A program made the translations under genes and the position numbers. From Sambucus nigra (taxonomy: Eukaryota; Streptophyta; Magnoliopsida; Dipsacales; Adoxaceae): a DNA stretch of 64,000 bases. Numbering within the stretch: the stretch's first letter is position 1; the number at the start of each line of letters is the position of its first letter. The stretch covers positions 447,960,719 through 448,024,718 of the forward strand of contig OX422211.1 in the NCBI GenBank assembly GCA_949130495.1, read 5' to 3'. Positions 1 to 11,410 of the stretch are shown here, piece by piece. The notes under the pieces are model-generated. The model was not told the DNA's origin. It ran no database searches and saw nothing but the letters and a program-made list of their open reading frames with translations.

Positions 1-1172
1 GTTTCTATGAGTTACATTAATCCCGTGTGAGGTGTTCGTGACTCTTACCGGACCGTTTTATGGCTATTTTATATTTTCACCCTTCGATGGCATGTTTTTA
101 TGCTTAAGTCTAACCTTTTGTAAATTTACGTCATACACTCAAACCGGGAGCCCCGTGACTACGCGATCGGCTCCTATGAGTCACATTAGTCCCGTACGAG
201 GGGTTCGTGACTCTTATGGGACCATTTTAAGGTTGTTTTACATTTTCACCCTTCGATGGCATGTTTTTATGCTTAAATTTATTTTTTTACAAATTTACGT
301 CGTACACTCAAACCGGGCTCCCCGTGACTACGCGGTCGGTTCTTACGAGTCACATTAGTCCCGTGCGAGGGGTTCGTGACTCTTACGGGACCGTTTTAAG
401 ACTGTTTTATGTTTTCACCCTTCGATTGCATGTTTTTATGCTTAAGTTTATTTTTTTACAAATTTACGTCGTACACTCAAACCGGGAGCCCCGTGACTAC
501 GTGCTCGGCTCCTACGAGTCACATGGGTCCAGTGTGAGGTGTTCGTGACTCTTACGGGACTTTTTTGTGCTTGTTGTACGTTTTCACCCTTCGATGGCAT
601 GTTTTTATGCTCAAGTCTATTTTTTTTTTGCAAATTTACGTCGTACACTCTAACCGGGAGCCCCGTGACTACGCGGTCGATTTCTATGAGTTACATTAAT
701 CCCGTACGAGGTGTTCGTGACTCTTACCGGACTGTTTTATGGATATTTTACGTTTTCACCCTTCGATGGCATGTTTTTATGCTTAAGTCTAACTTTTTAC
801 AAATTTACGTCATACAATCAAACCGGGAGCCCCGTGACTACGCGGTCGGTTCCAACAAGTCACATTAGTCCCGTGCGAGGGGTTCATGACTCTTACAGGA
901 CCGTTTTAAGGCTATTTTACATTTTCACCCTTCGATGGCATGTTTTTATGTTTAAGTTTATTTTTTTGCAAATTTACGTCATACACTCAAATCGGGAGCG
1001 TCGTGACTGCATGGTCAGTTCCTACGATTTACATTGGTCCCGTGCGAGGTGTTCGTGACTCTTACGGGACTGTTTTGTGGCTATTTTACGTTTTCACCAT
1101 TCGATGGCATGTTTTTATGCTTAAGTCTAATTTTTTGCAAATTTACGTCGTACAATCAAACCGGGAGCGCCT
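1..1172. repeat. 169-bp tandem satellite array (seven monomers)
   Basis: The landmark CATGTTTTTATG recurs at 91, 260, 429, 598, 770, 939 and 1108, so the spacing is 169, 169, 169, 172, 169 and 169 bases. Each monomer also carries a GGTGTTCGTGACTCTTAC block and an AAACCGGGAGCCCCGTGAC block. Monomers differ by scattered substitutions. The array enters from the left window edge and ends around 1172, where the last monomer breaks off in its CCGGGAG block. Length and head-to-tail order fit a plant centromeric or heterochromatic satellite. Open frames across it are accidental. Confidence 0.95.
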
Positions 1173-1977
1173 TAAACCTAGAAAGTGGTAATCCGTTGGA
1201 TAATGACTTCTTTTTCTAGTGTTCACCCTAACTATTCTTTGTTCAAAAGTTATGTTCTCCCCCCCCGCCCCCCCACTGGAAGTGACAACAAACAAATGCG
1301 CCAACAATACCCAAGCTATAGGGGGCACAAAAAACTTAAAATTACGGGGTTTAGACATAAATAGGATCCAAACCCAAAATAATTAAAAAATTGAATCAAT
1401 GCATATTTAACCTTAAAATAAAGTTCATCATAGGTCTATCCATTACCTGGATATTTTGTTACACCCAACGCCAATCAGAACCTTCTCTATGCCAGCAGCG
1501 ATGCAATTTCAGAATATGTTTGATAGTAGTTCGACCCCAACATCAATGCATCCTATGACAGTGAAAAAATAATGATTTTTTTGCAAACAGTTATGCGCAA
1601 TTAAAAAAATGGTAGAACCAAAAAATCAAATTCAAAACCAAAGGACGAAAACCAGGGCTAGTTCTTTCGTCACTCACTGTCCCTACGAGTTACATTGGTC
1701 ATGTGGGAGGTGTTGATACCACCCACGGGGCCTCACAGGGCCGTTCGGGGGCTGTTTCGGGTTTTCGCCCTCTAAAGCCAAACGATAAAGATAAATAAAT
1801 GAAAACATATCTATTCTAAACAAAAGAACCGATAAATCACCTAACATTTGCACAAATAGCGGGACATTACACTTAGAAGTAGATGAAATTCATAAATTAA
1901 TGTAAAGTGCTAATACAATGTCAATATCATAATAGGATAAAAATAAGATTGATGAGGATAAAATAATATTTTGATAC
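1173..1977. other. Unassigned spacer between satellite and CACTA-1
   Basis: No gene is visible here. The stretch holds a C-rich run (about 1259-1275), AT-rich sequence, and a diverged satellite fragment listed separately. CACTA-1 must end somewhere in the right part, about 1780-1977, but I see neither a CACTA terminus nor its subterminal palindromes, so the true junction is unresolved. Confidence 0.5.
1681..1780. repeat. Diverged fragment of the 169-bp satellite
   Basis: The order of landmarks follows a satellite monomer: CCTACGAGTTACATTGGTC, then GGGAGGTGTTGATACC, then GGGCCGTTCGGGGGCTGTTT, then a TTTTCGCCCT block. It stops before the CATGTTTTTATG landmark. This is an old or recombined partial monomer separated from the array by about 500 bases of unrelated sequence. 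Confidence 0.7.
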
Positions 1978-4900
1978 TCAATCTTCCTTTAAATCAACTA
2001 AAAGATCCTTCAAATTAGGGTTGTTATCAAGAGCTGACTGGAACTCTTTTGGAGCCTTTAATGCATCTACTTCAGTAGTCATACCCTTTGGTGCATGCAC
2101 AACAATAGACCAATTGTCATCGTTTATGCACTTCGAGTAGAATACCTTCTTTACATTTTGAAAGGCACAAATAAAAGGCTCGTCGAATATGCGGTCTTTA
2201 GTCTTCAGCTTTGATAAATCTACAATAATAAGTTTGGAGTCGGGATCAACTTTGCAAGCATTCGTTGTATCCTCCACCTTTACCCAATCACAATAGAATA
2301 TGGTTTCTGTGAAATCCAAGTAATCAAGTTCTAGGATTTGTTGAATTATCCCATAATAGGTTAGCACCATATTGTTTGGATTTTTATCACTTTTGCTAGC
2401 GATACAGGTGGTCAAGGCGAAAATTGATATTCCACTATTTTGCGTCAAAAGCTTTTCCTCATATGGATATGAAATGAAATCAAAACCGTTGGTGCGGAAT
2501 TTCTTAAACTCTTTTGCACGAAAACTAGGACCTTTTGCTAGGCGTGCAAGTCTGGAAGAGACATCACCTCTTTTTGAAAGCTGCATTTATTAATGAATTT
2601 GTATTAGGGCATGTTTTTACCACACATGAATAAATAACCGCACACATAAGATGTGAAAAGTACCTCTTTTGACACCCATGCCCTAAAGTCAGTTGTCGTC
2701 CAATTTCTCCTTTGATTTTGGATAATTTCGTTCTCGTACTTCCTACCGAAAAATTATAGAGTTTAGATCATAAAATAAAAAATACATATAATCAAAGAAG
2801 AAGAATTCAGTAGATACTCACTCTCTCCAGTCTTGGACTTCATCTTGCGATTCGAAGACATGACGAGTTGCTTGCTCGTATTCTAGGTTTGTGAGTTTCA
2901 CCTCTTTAGGGTTCCCAAACAATAATTCGCCCTCAAACTCTTCTGGTTCCTCTATCACTCGTTCTCCACTAGGATTAAACCTCCTCACCTCTTGTTCTGG
3001 CATATGTTCCCTAGCATATAGCGATGATTCCACCGTTACGTATTCTTCAGCAATTGACCCTCCAATATACCGTGTATTCTTTACATAATCTTTGAAGGTT
3101 TTCATCAAGCGCTCAAAAGGATAAATCCAACGATACCTCACAGGACCACATAATAAAGTTTCATCGCATAAATGCACAAGCAGGTGGATACTGATATCGA
3201 AGAATGACGGAGGAAAATATTTCTCTAATACACAAACTGCCTTGGCTAAAGTTAATTTCGCAGCTTTAATGTGCCTTCTGTTTAAAAACACAAACTGATT
3301 TGCATAATTGCCCGACGGAGATCTTTGTGTTCAGAGAAGCAATGCCGAAATAACAACGGGATTAATTGGATGATTACGTGCCAGTCGTGAGACTTGCACT
3401 GTTTTAAGTCATTTTCTTGGTAGCTTACTACCCTACGTAAATTACCAGAATAACCGGTTGGAGTCTTCAAGTTGAACAACGTGTCTAAGAGGATCTTCTT
3501 CTCACTAGTAGTCAAAGTGAAAGCAGTTGGGGGGATAGAAATTCTTCCTGTCGTTGGATCATTTTTTAACCACAGTCTCTTCTTTATTTTCATATCCTGT
3601 AGATCTCGGCGGGCACGCTCTCCATCTTTGGAATGAGATCCACCCAGACATGTTCCTATCAAATGTTCTGCAACATTCTTCTCTGTGTGCATCACATCAA
3701 TTATATGCCTTACACGATGATCTTTCCAATACGGCAAATCAAAAAATATTGATCGCCTGGACCATGGATTCGCTTTACTAGGGTCGTTCGGATCCTCCCT
3801 AGCTTTAGGCTTCAAGTTTACAAACTGGGGGTGTTTGCCTACGTACCTATTCCCCGCAGTCGCAGCCACCGCCTTCTCCTCAATTTGCTGACCAGGAAGT
3901 CGAATAGGTGTCGTTCTTCGCTCGTGACCGACAGGCAGTTAGACTTGTCATTCCTAAAAGGGTGATTGGTCGGTAGAAATCTACGATGACCCGTGTAACT
4001 CAACTTACCACTATGTTTTAACCAACAGGCTTAAGTTTCCTCCCCACATATGGGACATCCATAATAACCATGAACATTACAACCAGATAAGGTCCCGTAA
4101 GCAGGAAGATCGTGGATCGCCCACATCACCATTGCTTTAAGTGTGAACTCTTTACCCTTATGAGAATCGAACGCCGCCACGCCTTTATCCCACAACTCTT
4201 TAAGTTCTTCGATTAATGGTGCTAAGAATATATCAATATCATCACTGGGAGCCTTCGGCCCAGGTATCAACAGAGATAACAATGTGAACTCCTTTCTCAT
4301 GCATAATGTCGGAGGAAGACTTAAAGGCGCCATAAGAACTGGCCAATAACTCTGACTAGTACTTAAATTACCGAAAGGGTTAAACCCATCGGTTGAGATT
4401 GCAAGACGAACGTTGCACGGTTCCTTTGCAAATTCATGGTGTTGTGCATTTGAAATTTTCCAGATGAGTGAATCAACCGGATGACGCATCAAATTCCCAC
4501 CTACCTCGCATCGAGCATGCCATGTCATGGCCTCCGCTATCCACAGTACAGTAAAAAAACATTTTAACCGTGGCCCAAGTGGAAAATACTTCAAAAACTT
4601 TTGTGGGGCACTTGCGATTTTTTGCATGTTTGCCATTTCCATTCTCACAAACCATATATCTAGTCTCACTGCATACAGGACATTCATCCTTTTCTTCGTG
4701 CTCATTCCGGTACAATATGCAATCATACTTGCAAGCATGAATAGATTTGTATTTCAAACCTAAACCCTTCAAACTCTTCTTCGTGGTAGGATAATTGTCT
4801 GGTAACATGTTCTCTTTTGGGAGAATTTCTTTAACCCACTTAAGAATTCCGGTTACGCTATTTCCAAACAAACCAAATTGGCTTTTCAAATTATACAAAC

Positions 4901-5447
4901 CAATCATTGCATATAATACCGAGTGATCTTCATCAAAATCTGTATACAACGGTCTAGCCGCATCGGCTTTCAACCGTATGTATTCCCGATCTCCTAGTAG
5001 TTCAGCATCAATTTGTTCATTTACTTGGTCATAATGTGCATTATTTGTATCCATAGGTTGGTGGTTTTGTTGTTTGTGGACTCCGTAAGCATCATCAATT
5101 AATTCGGTCAATGGACGATGTGTTGGTGAATCCTGCACCACTTCTACTCCTTGAGGTTCCGTTACACGGTCGGCTCCCGGTAATTCTTCTGGAACATAAG
5201 GTACAACTTTTTCACCATGGTATGTCCATATTATATAGTCTTGACAGATTCCCCACTTTAGTAAACGCAACTCAACAACTTCCAATGACTTATATTTTCT
5301 GTTAATACAATGAGTGCACGGACACGGAATCTTCTAACTTTTAAGATTTTTGGAAGCGTATTTAACAAATTCATAAACGCCCTTTACATGATTAATTGAT
5401 ATTCGGTTAGTCTCTCCCATCCACTCTTTGTATTGTGGGAAATCCAT
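1978..5447 (-). pseudogene. TNP2-type CACTA transposase, broken
   Basis: This gene would encode the CACTA transposase, which binds the element ends and cuts the DNA in the nucleus. Starting at ATG 5447, a Transpos_assoc-like domain (zinc-binding CPCTHC motif) is followed by the tnp2/Transposase_21 region (about 4720-3500) with LGPRLK, STDGFNPFGNLSTS, LIPGPK, GHRRFLP and RSIFFDLPYW. Then come a DUF4218-like region (FPPSFFDI, YPFERLMK) and a DUF4216-like region (from 2580). Splice sites fit exons ending at 2822 (GTGAGT donor), 2742-2664, and 2580-1978. Damage: TAG at 5334-5336, frameshifts near 4600, 3925 and 3290, and TAA at 4031-4033. The domain order is complete, so the copy decayed in place rather than being rearranged. 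The identification rests on motif recognition; I could not run a profile search. Confidence 0.9.
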
Positions 5448-5456
5448 GTAATAATT

Positions 5457-5708
5457 TTCAAATTTCTGTCCTGTGGTAATAGGTTAAAAAATATTATTAC
5501 AACTGAAACAAAAAGAATATTCTTACGACTGAAACAAAAAAAAAATATCATTCCAAACGAAACAAAACCAATATTCTTACAACTGAAACAAAAAAAATAT
5601 CATTCCAACTGAAGCAAAACCAATATTCTTACAACTAAAACAAAAAAAAAATTATTACAACTGAAACGAAAGAAAATATTATTAAATCTTGGCCAACAGA
5701 TAAAGTGG
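5457..5708. other. A-rich spacer with a short imperfect repeat
   Basis: Between the two CACTA-1 genes the sequence repeats units such as CAACTGAAACAAAAAAAATAT about five times, roughly 36 bases apart (5490-5680). It is simple-sequence-like, with no coding signal, and probably lies in the upstream region of the transposase gene. Confidence 0.6.
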
Positions 5709-7160
5709 TCAAGTAATAAAAGATTTTGCATAATTCCTCAATTCCATCCCATCCCCGTTATTAACGTACACAGGTACATCTTCGCAGCCGTTGTATATTT
5801 CATCGACCATTATTTTAGTCTCACCCTTCTCCAAAGGTTGGTGTTGTACTAGAGTTCCAGGAACCCTGGAGATGAGTATGCACACGCCAACAAACCTCGA
5901 ATTGTTCATGTCCTTGATATAGTACTCTTCGCCATAGTCACTGTGAGTTGTTGACGATGATCCGAGACCCGTGATTGGCGGAGGTGCAGGGGAGGGGAAT
6001 GTTGGAGGATGAGGCATTTGAGAGGGGAATGTCGGAGGGGAAGGATGTGTGAAACCTTGAGTAGGAGTAGGGTAAGGGTAACCTTGAGGAGGCATTGGGG
6101 GCCTATAACTTTCCCAAAGATTCACAAGTTTCCCAATTTGATTTGTCAATGATCCCAGGGAATTTTTAATCTCATGGACATCCCCATCGGTCTTCAACTG
6201 GTGCTCCTTTTGGGATGAGATGCAATTCTTGACCGAAGAAAGCTCGTCCACAAGAGGTGAAATGTGTTGAAGTTTTGTTTTTAGCATATGTGATCCAACA
6301 CCTCTCGTCCTCCCCCTTTTGTCCTTTCTAGAGGTCTTAGTCAGGGCATCATTTTCAAGGTCAAAGTCATTAGTAGGGCTCGAATTTGATTGACTGCTGA
6401 TAGCCTCTATTGATTCCAGTGTCTTAGCCAAGTGCAGCAGGAATTTATTATCTTTGTCCCGTCGAGCATGAAGGAATAAGTTGGACCGATTTGGGTTTTT
6501 ACCGGCATCTGGACCATGTTTTGTCCTACTCTCCCATTCATTCTTCAAATCCTCATATGATTTGGATCCCAGCCTATAGATATCAGTTTTTTGTGCCCTA
6601 TTTTTTTTGTTTTCCTCCCTCTGGACCAACTTTTTTTCCTTCGCCTCATTCTCCAAAAACTTATTCCACTGATCCACCGGCATTTCAACATTGGGAGGCA
6701 CTTTCTCTTTCAAAACCAAAATATCTGAGCTCGCTGCCTCTTTCGGGAAATGTTTCTTTCGAAGGTTTCTCCTCTATGTCCTCAATCCTTCAGCAACCCG
6801 AGATAGAACCTTATTCTTGGAAGGGTAAGGAAATGAGAAACGCTTGCAAAGTTGGTCATGTATGTCATCTTTGACAGCTTGATCAACAAGGTTCCAATTG
6901 TCTGGTCCACCAACTCTCACGTTCATTTTTCCCAGCGGCAAACACCGGGCTTTAAAGTTCATCATGTCATTCCTATCACCCGTCGGGTTATTCCCAAGAA
7001 GGGAGAAGCCAATAGGCATCTTTTTATTTGAGCGGGTGGCATCATGAGTGTTGGATGGGGGCGTTAAAGCAACGGGAGTGCTGGATTGGGGCGTAGGAGC
7101 ACTTGGAGTTGGACTTGGTGAGGAGTGAACCATTAGTGGAGTTGTGAATTGCTCAGCCAT
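5709..7160 (-). pseudogene. CACTA-1 Transposase_24-type gene (one nonsense codon)
   Basis: A single reading frame runs from ATG 7160 to the stop at 5709-5711 (484 codons), interrupted only by TAG at 6774-6776. The N-terminus is proline/serine/threonine-rich. The middle has the Transposase_24 (Ptta/En/Spm) signature: W-N-K-F-L, KKNRAQK, then GSKSYEDLKNEW. A predicted coiled-coil or helical stretch follows, then a proline-rich region near the C-terminus (PPMPPQGYPYPTPTQGF). In En/Spm elements a second protein beside the transposase binds subterminal repeats; this gene is the candidate here. That role is inferred from position and family and not shown by the sequence. The frame is otherwise intact, unlike the neighbouring transposase with several frameshifts. 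Confidence 0.85.
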
Positions 7161-7361
7161 TAGTGTTGAGAATTCGGGTTCTGCACGAGATGGTGAACCT
7201 CATTGTGGTGTCACATCGGCACTTGGTACCCTTGGGTTGTTTCCTCTCTACATTATCTACAAAAATTAAAAAATATAAGTGACTAAATAATTATAGTAAT
7301 ATGAAATTATAACTAATTAATCAAGCTTAATTAGTTTTATATATATAGATAGATAGATACC

Positions 7362-7930
7362 TTTTCAAAGTAAGACTTTAGAATAAGCTCAATGTGTCTG
7401 ATCTCCATCCATTCGGTATTAGTTTTTAAGAACCTATGAATTTTTGCACGTGGCCAACTAGAAGGAAGGGTATCTATGATTGATGTGCAGATGTCAGTGA
7501 CATGAACTCGGAATCCTCTATTTCTCAACTTGTTGGCAAGATTCAATTTTACGTGCATGTGGCGCGAGACATCACAGTCTATGTCAATGCTCTCTGTACG
7601 CAGTTGTATCCATAACGGGTGGATTTTTTTTTCCGCCTTCTCCAACAATGTAACCAAGGTCAGGGCTATGTCGGGATTATGTGTGTGAAATATATTTTGT
7701 ATAACGTCATCCCAATTTTCTGGTAGAGAAAATAGAATACGATCGAACAAGTAATCTTGCTGGATATCAAATCCATGATTTACAAGGTAGTTAAATTGTT
7801 CGATCTTTTTATTTCCGTACCTATAGATAGGACTACCCTCTATATGACGCACGCTAATAAAAGAGTTATGTGTGCGGTCTAATTGCAACCTCTCCCACTC
7901 TTGTTGACAGTATTTAACACCATGCCTCAT
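7362..7930 (-). CDS. Gag-like (UBN2-type) gene inside CACTA-1
   Basis: ATG 7930 opens a 190-residue frame with two similar halves, each resembling the gag helix bundle of copia-type elements: first FDRILFSLPENWDDVI, then LANKLRNRGFRVH with IIDTLPSSW. The plus-strand text at 7355-7362 gives a splice donor AAG|GTATCT on the minus strand, and a matching acceptor (TTTTTGTAG) lies at 7257. The following exon would stop after two codons, so the protein may simply end there. It is intact, and it lies upstream of the Transposase_24 gene in the same orientation, inside the CACTA element. No reverse transcriptase, integrase or LTR accompanies it. It could be a captured gag domain or a fragment of an older copia insertion. 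Confidence 0.55.
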
Positions 7931-8884
7931 TTTTCCTGAGAAAGGTATACGAGGGCATGAATACGAGTCCTGCTATTAAGGTTTAGGTTTGAAAGTTATG
8001 AGAGTTTAAACATACATATACACATAAATAAGACAAGCATATGTGATATACCTTTTCATAGGCCAATCAATAGCACACCCAACAAATTTAATAACATATA
8101 CATTTATCGACACTAGTATCAATTCAATAAATTCAACATAGTATCCAACAACCAAGCCAACAATATCTCACTATAGTGCAAAAAATCATGTCATGTATAT
8201 AAACCCCAATATAATATTATGGCACGCATATAACCCCCAATAAAATCACGACAAGGTGGATGTAAATTATTTTACTCCTTAAAAATCTATTTAATTATAT
8301 TTTGTCAAAAAAAATACACACACACATATAATCTAGGGTTTATTGGCATAATCTATACATACACACACATACAATCTAGGGTTTATTGACATAATCTATA
8401 CATACACACAGATACAATTTAGGGTTTACTAAACCTTAATATTTTTTTTGACATAAATCTATACATACACACACATACAATCTATACATACACACACATA
8501 AACATACATATACACATAAATCTAGGGTTTATTGACAAAAAAATAATTTATTTGTTCATAGTTACACACATAAACATACATATACACATAAATCTATGCA
8601 TACACACACACATACAAACATAAATCTATATAAACATAAATTAATACATTCACACACACATACAAACATAAATCGACACATACACACATAAAACTTAGGG
8701 CTTTGAATAGAAATCACGAAATCCAAATGAAATGAAAAGAAATCTATACATACCAGGGGTTAATCGCAATGAAATCCAATTGAAATGGCTTAGCCCTTAG
8801 AAATGACACCAAATCGCATGAAATCCCTTAACCCCTATACACAGCCCTTACAAATTGCAAATAACTAACCAGCGTTTTATTTAT
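7931..8884. other. Non-coding CA/TA-rich region of CACTA-1
   Basis: No gene is seen. From 8300 to 8700 the sequence is a degenerate array built from CATACACACACATA and TCTAGGGTTTATTG blocks, repeated at irregular spacing of about 50-70 bases. It sits between the first gene and the subterminal repeats, where a promoter or leader would be expected. I see no clear TATA box. Confidence 0.6.
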
Positions 8885-8895
8885 TAAGTCATTAA

Positions 8896-9510
8896 TTTGG
8901 TCATGGCCTAGAGCCGTGACCCACAAAGCGCGCGACCAATAAATGAAACTAGGGTATTTCTGGCTCGCACCTAGTCACGGCCTAGAGCCGTGACCCCCCA
9001 TTGAAGACCCTCTTCTTCCCGACTACCTTCTTGAGTATTGGTCACGGCCAATAGCCGTGACTCACACCACTTACACCTGGTCACGGCCTAGAGCCGTGAC
9101 CTACTATGCACAACCCTCTTCATATCAACCCTGCTTCCTTAATGATCTTTGGTCATGGCCCATAGTCGTGACCCACACCCAGAAATGGTCACAGCCCTAA
9201 GCCGTGACCCTCAATGTGTGTATTCTCTTCGTCATCATGTCATGGGTCACGAACTTGGGCCGTGACCCACTCGCGACCAAGCTTGGAGGGAATTTTGGCG
9301 CGAGTTTGGCGCCAACATGGTCACGACCTGGTCACGGCCTGGTCACAGCTCAAGTCCTCGACGATAGTGGTCACGGCCCAAGTCCGTGATAACTTCCCGA
9401 GCATCAATAATTTAGTGTGGTAATAAATATGGTCACGCCAAATATTGAGTGGGTCACGGCCCAAGTTCGCGACGAGCTGGTCGCGGACATGGGCCGTGAC
9501 CCACTGGGCG
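8896..9510. promoter_or_regulatory. CACTA-1 subterminal palindromic repeats
   Basis: At least seven copies of a palindrome of the form GTCACGG-n7/8-CCGTGAC are spread over 600 bases, for example at about 8898, 8973, 9040, 9079, 9152, 9187 and 9245. The commonest centre is CCTAGAG. Further half-sites (GGTCACGGCC, GGGCCGTGACC) continue to 9512. In En/Spm-like elements, subterminal repeats are the binding sites of the TNPA-type protein and are needed for excision, so this is the expected recognition zone. Several copies carry C-to-T changes (GTCATGG, GTCACAG). Confidence 0.85.
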
Positions 9511-9522
9511 TGACCATTCGCA

Positions 9523-9537
9523 GGATTTGGTGTAGTG
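9523..9537 (-). repeat. CACTA-1 terminal inverted repeat
   Basis: The plus strand reads GGATTTGGTGTAGTG. Its complement begins CACTACACCAAATCC, identical over the first 14 bases to the left end of CACTA-2 at 51925 (CACTACACCAAATC). Confidence 0.9.
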
Positions 9538-9540
9538 CAT

Positions 9541-11410
9541 ACCCCCTTCTTGCTATCATTGGGAAGTTGCGCGCGTTGAGGGTGAGCATCCTGGCTCGAT
9601 GAGCAGGGTGTGGATATTCCCCAGGTCATAGTCGTCCATGGTGATTATTATGTGATATACATTTATTATTTTTGGGGGTGAGAAGTCGTGGGTATGTGTC
9701 ATTCTCACTTGTCGGGTAGGAGATAAGACCGCTTCCCGGGACATTGTATGCGTGAGTTGATCACGAGGTGGGTGTCGTTGAACCCCACCAAGTGGTTCCC
9801 AGTTTGCTATGTGGATGAGCAACTAGAAGATGATAGCATAGTGAGATTGAGTCCTCGAGTTATAGCTCATTTGGATGGTTATATTATGGATGTAATTGGT
9901 TACTTGGGTATCGAGGGCATAATGGACCTCAATGACCAACATTGCCAAGGAGTAGTATAACGGGGGGGTTCCTTGTTTGGATTTCACTTTTGCGAGACGT
10001 CCCACGCATGAAACGCAGTGTAATGTTGGGAGTGAGGAGAAGTTCTTCCTAAATGCTCATACATATATAGTATATACATCTCGACGATCGACAGTGCTAG
10101 AAGTAGTGTATCGGGGGGTTCCTTGTTTGGATTTCGCCTCGGCGAGACGTCCCACGCACGAACCGCAGTGCACTGTTGAGAATTGGGAATAATTAATTAA
10201 TTAAAATGGAATAATGAGGATTGGGTTACATGCATCATGCATTGAGGGCATAATGAATCTCGAAAATCAATATTGTCAGGAGTAGTGTAACGGGGGGAGT
10301 TCCTTGTTTGGATTTCTCTTTTACGAGACGTCCCACTCACGAAACGTAGTGCAGTATTGAGAATTGGGAGATGTTTAGTCCTTAGCACTTAGATGCTAAT
10401 AACTCATCTATATAATTGTATATTGTTGGCATAACTAGAATATGAGAAATTCTAGTAAAGAAGATGTTTATATTTATTGTATGTTGGATTGGAAAACAGG
10501 TATGTAAACCCTATATGTTAAGAAAGTGAACAAATAAATAAGAACCCTAACATTAAAAGTTATAGTATATGATTAACATGGAAATTTAGATAAGTATGAA
10601 TTGGAAGATATGTTCGATGATTTTAATCGAATATTCATATTGGGAAATAGTTAGATAACCCTTGCCTAAATAAATTTGGGCATTCACTTGGCGATCACAT
10701 GCATACGTTTAGTTTCACGCTTTAGTTGAGAGGTGAGTTGGATTATTATGGAAAGTGCGACTCCATTAAATCATGTAATAATGCATTTATAATTATTATG
10801 CATTTTAATGCACTTGCTATAAAATGTTTTCAACTCGGGCTCTAACCCATTTATATTTTCTCCTTCTATGTATATATATTATATTACTTTAGGTGCTCCT
10901 CCGCAAGGATGCCATTGATGTTCTCCCATCCAGTTTATTCGTGGAGTTGTGGCAGTAGGGGGCTGTTGCGGCACTTTGCCTTAGTCGATTCCTTTCTTTT
11001 GTGTATCTAGATTAGGATTCAGTTATATTTTTGGGTCTATACTCAAGTGTTGTAAATTAACACTTTTATATTTATTTTCCCTTCTCAGATTATTGTATTG
11101 TCTGTGACCCGACAGCATATTCGGGTAATTTACTTTGTTCATTGTATTGTACTCTTTTATATTATTAGAGTTTGCAGGCATTACTCATCATTGTTAGATG
11201 TAGTATTTTGTGTTATTGGTTGCATGATTGGTTTTAATTGGTGTTAAATAAAAGTTTTAAATTTTTGGCAATCCACTTTTAATGGTTTCGGGTAGTTAGC
11301 CTTATATTATTGTGTATTGTCAGTTGATGTTGAGACTGTGCCATCTGAGATACCTGATTTAATGTAGTATTGGGTTAGCCACCCGTTATTATTTTGAGCG
11401 GGCTGTCACA
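9541..11410 (+). mobile_element. Probable truncated Ty3/gypsy LTR
   Basis: The stretch ends in GGTTAGCCACCCG...GGGCTGTCACA at 11410, the usual right end of long Ty3/gypsy LTRs. It has LTR-like composition, with a TATA-rich zone near 10870-10885. The left end, expected to start TGTAAC, is missing; CACTA-1 abuts it at 9537. No coding remnant was recognised. The assignment rests mainly on the terminus. Confidence 0.45.
9957..10373. repeat. Three-copy tandem repeat
   Basis: The block GTTCCTTGTTTGGATTT followed by CGAGACGTCCCAC occurs at 9968, 10118 and 10299, spacing 150 and 181. A preceding block GAGGGCATAATG (about 9913 and 10239) is shared by two copies. The units are roughly 80-90% alike by eye. 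They lie inside the probable LTR and may be enhancer-like U3 repeats. Confidence 0.75.

Larger units (their letters stand above)
1978..9537 (-). mobile_element. CACTA-1, En/Spm-type DNA transposon, 3' end truncated
   Basis: The element reads on the minus strand from a terminus at 9537. On the plus strand the end reads GGATTTGGTGTAGTG, so the minus strand begins CACTACACCAAATCC, a classical CACTA end. Behind it come palindromic subterminal repeats (8896-9510), a gag-like gene, a Transposase_24-type gene and a TNP2 transposase with its usual accessory domains. The opposite terminus is not found before the satellite-derived sequence at 1780, so the element is truncated on that side. The left coordinate given here is only the end of the last coding exon. 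A 3-base TSD cannot be tested without the other end; the bases after 9537 are CAT. Confidence 0.85.

Noticed and set aside
32..1219. Several overlapping open frames of 60-115 codons across the left edge, with similar proteins
   Set aside because: They are the same accidental frame in successive satellite monomers and follow the 169-base period.
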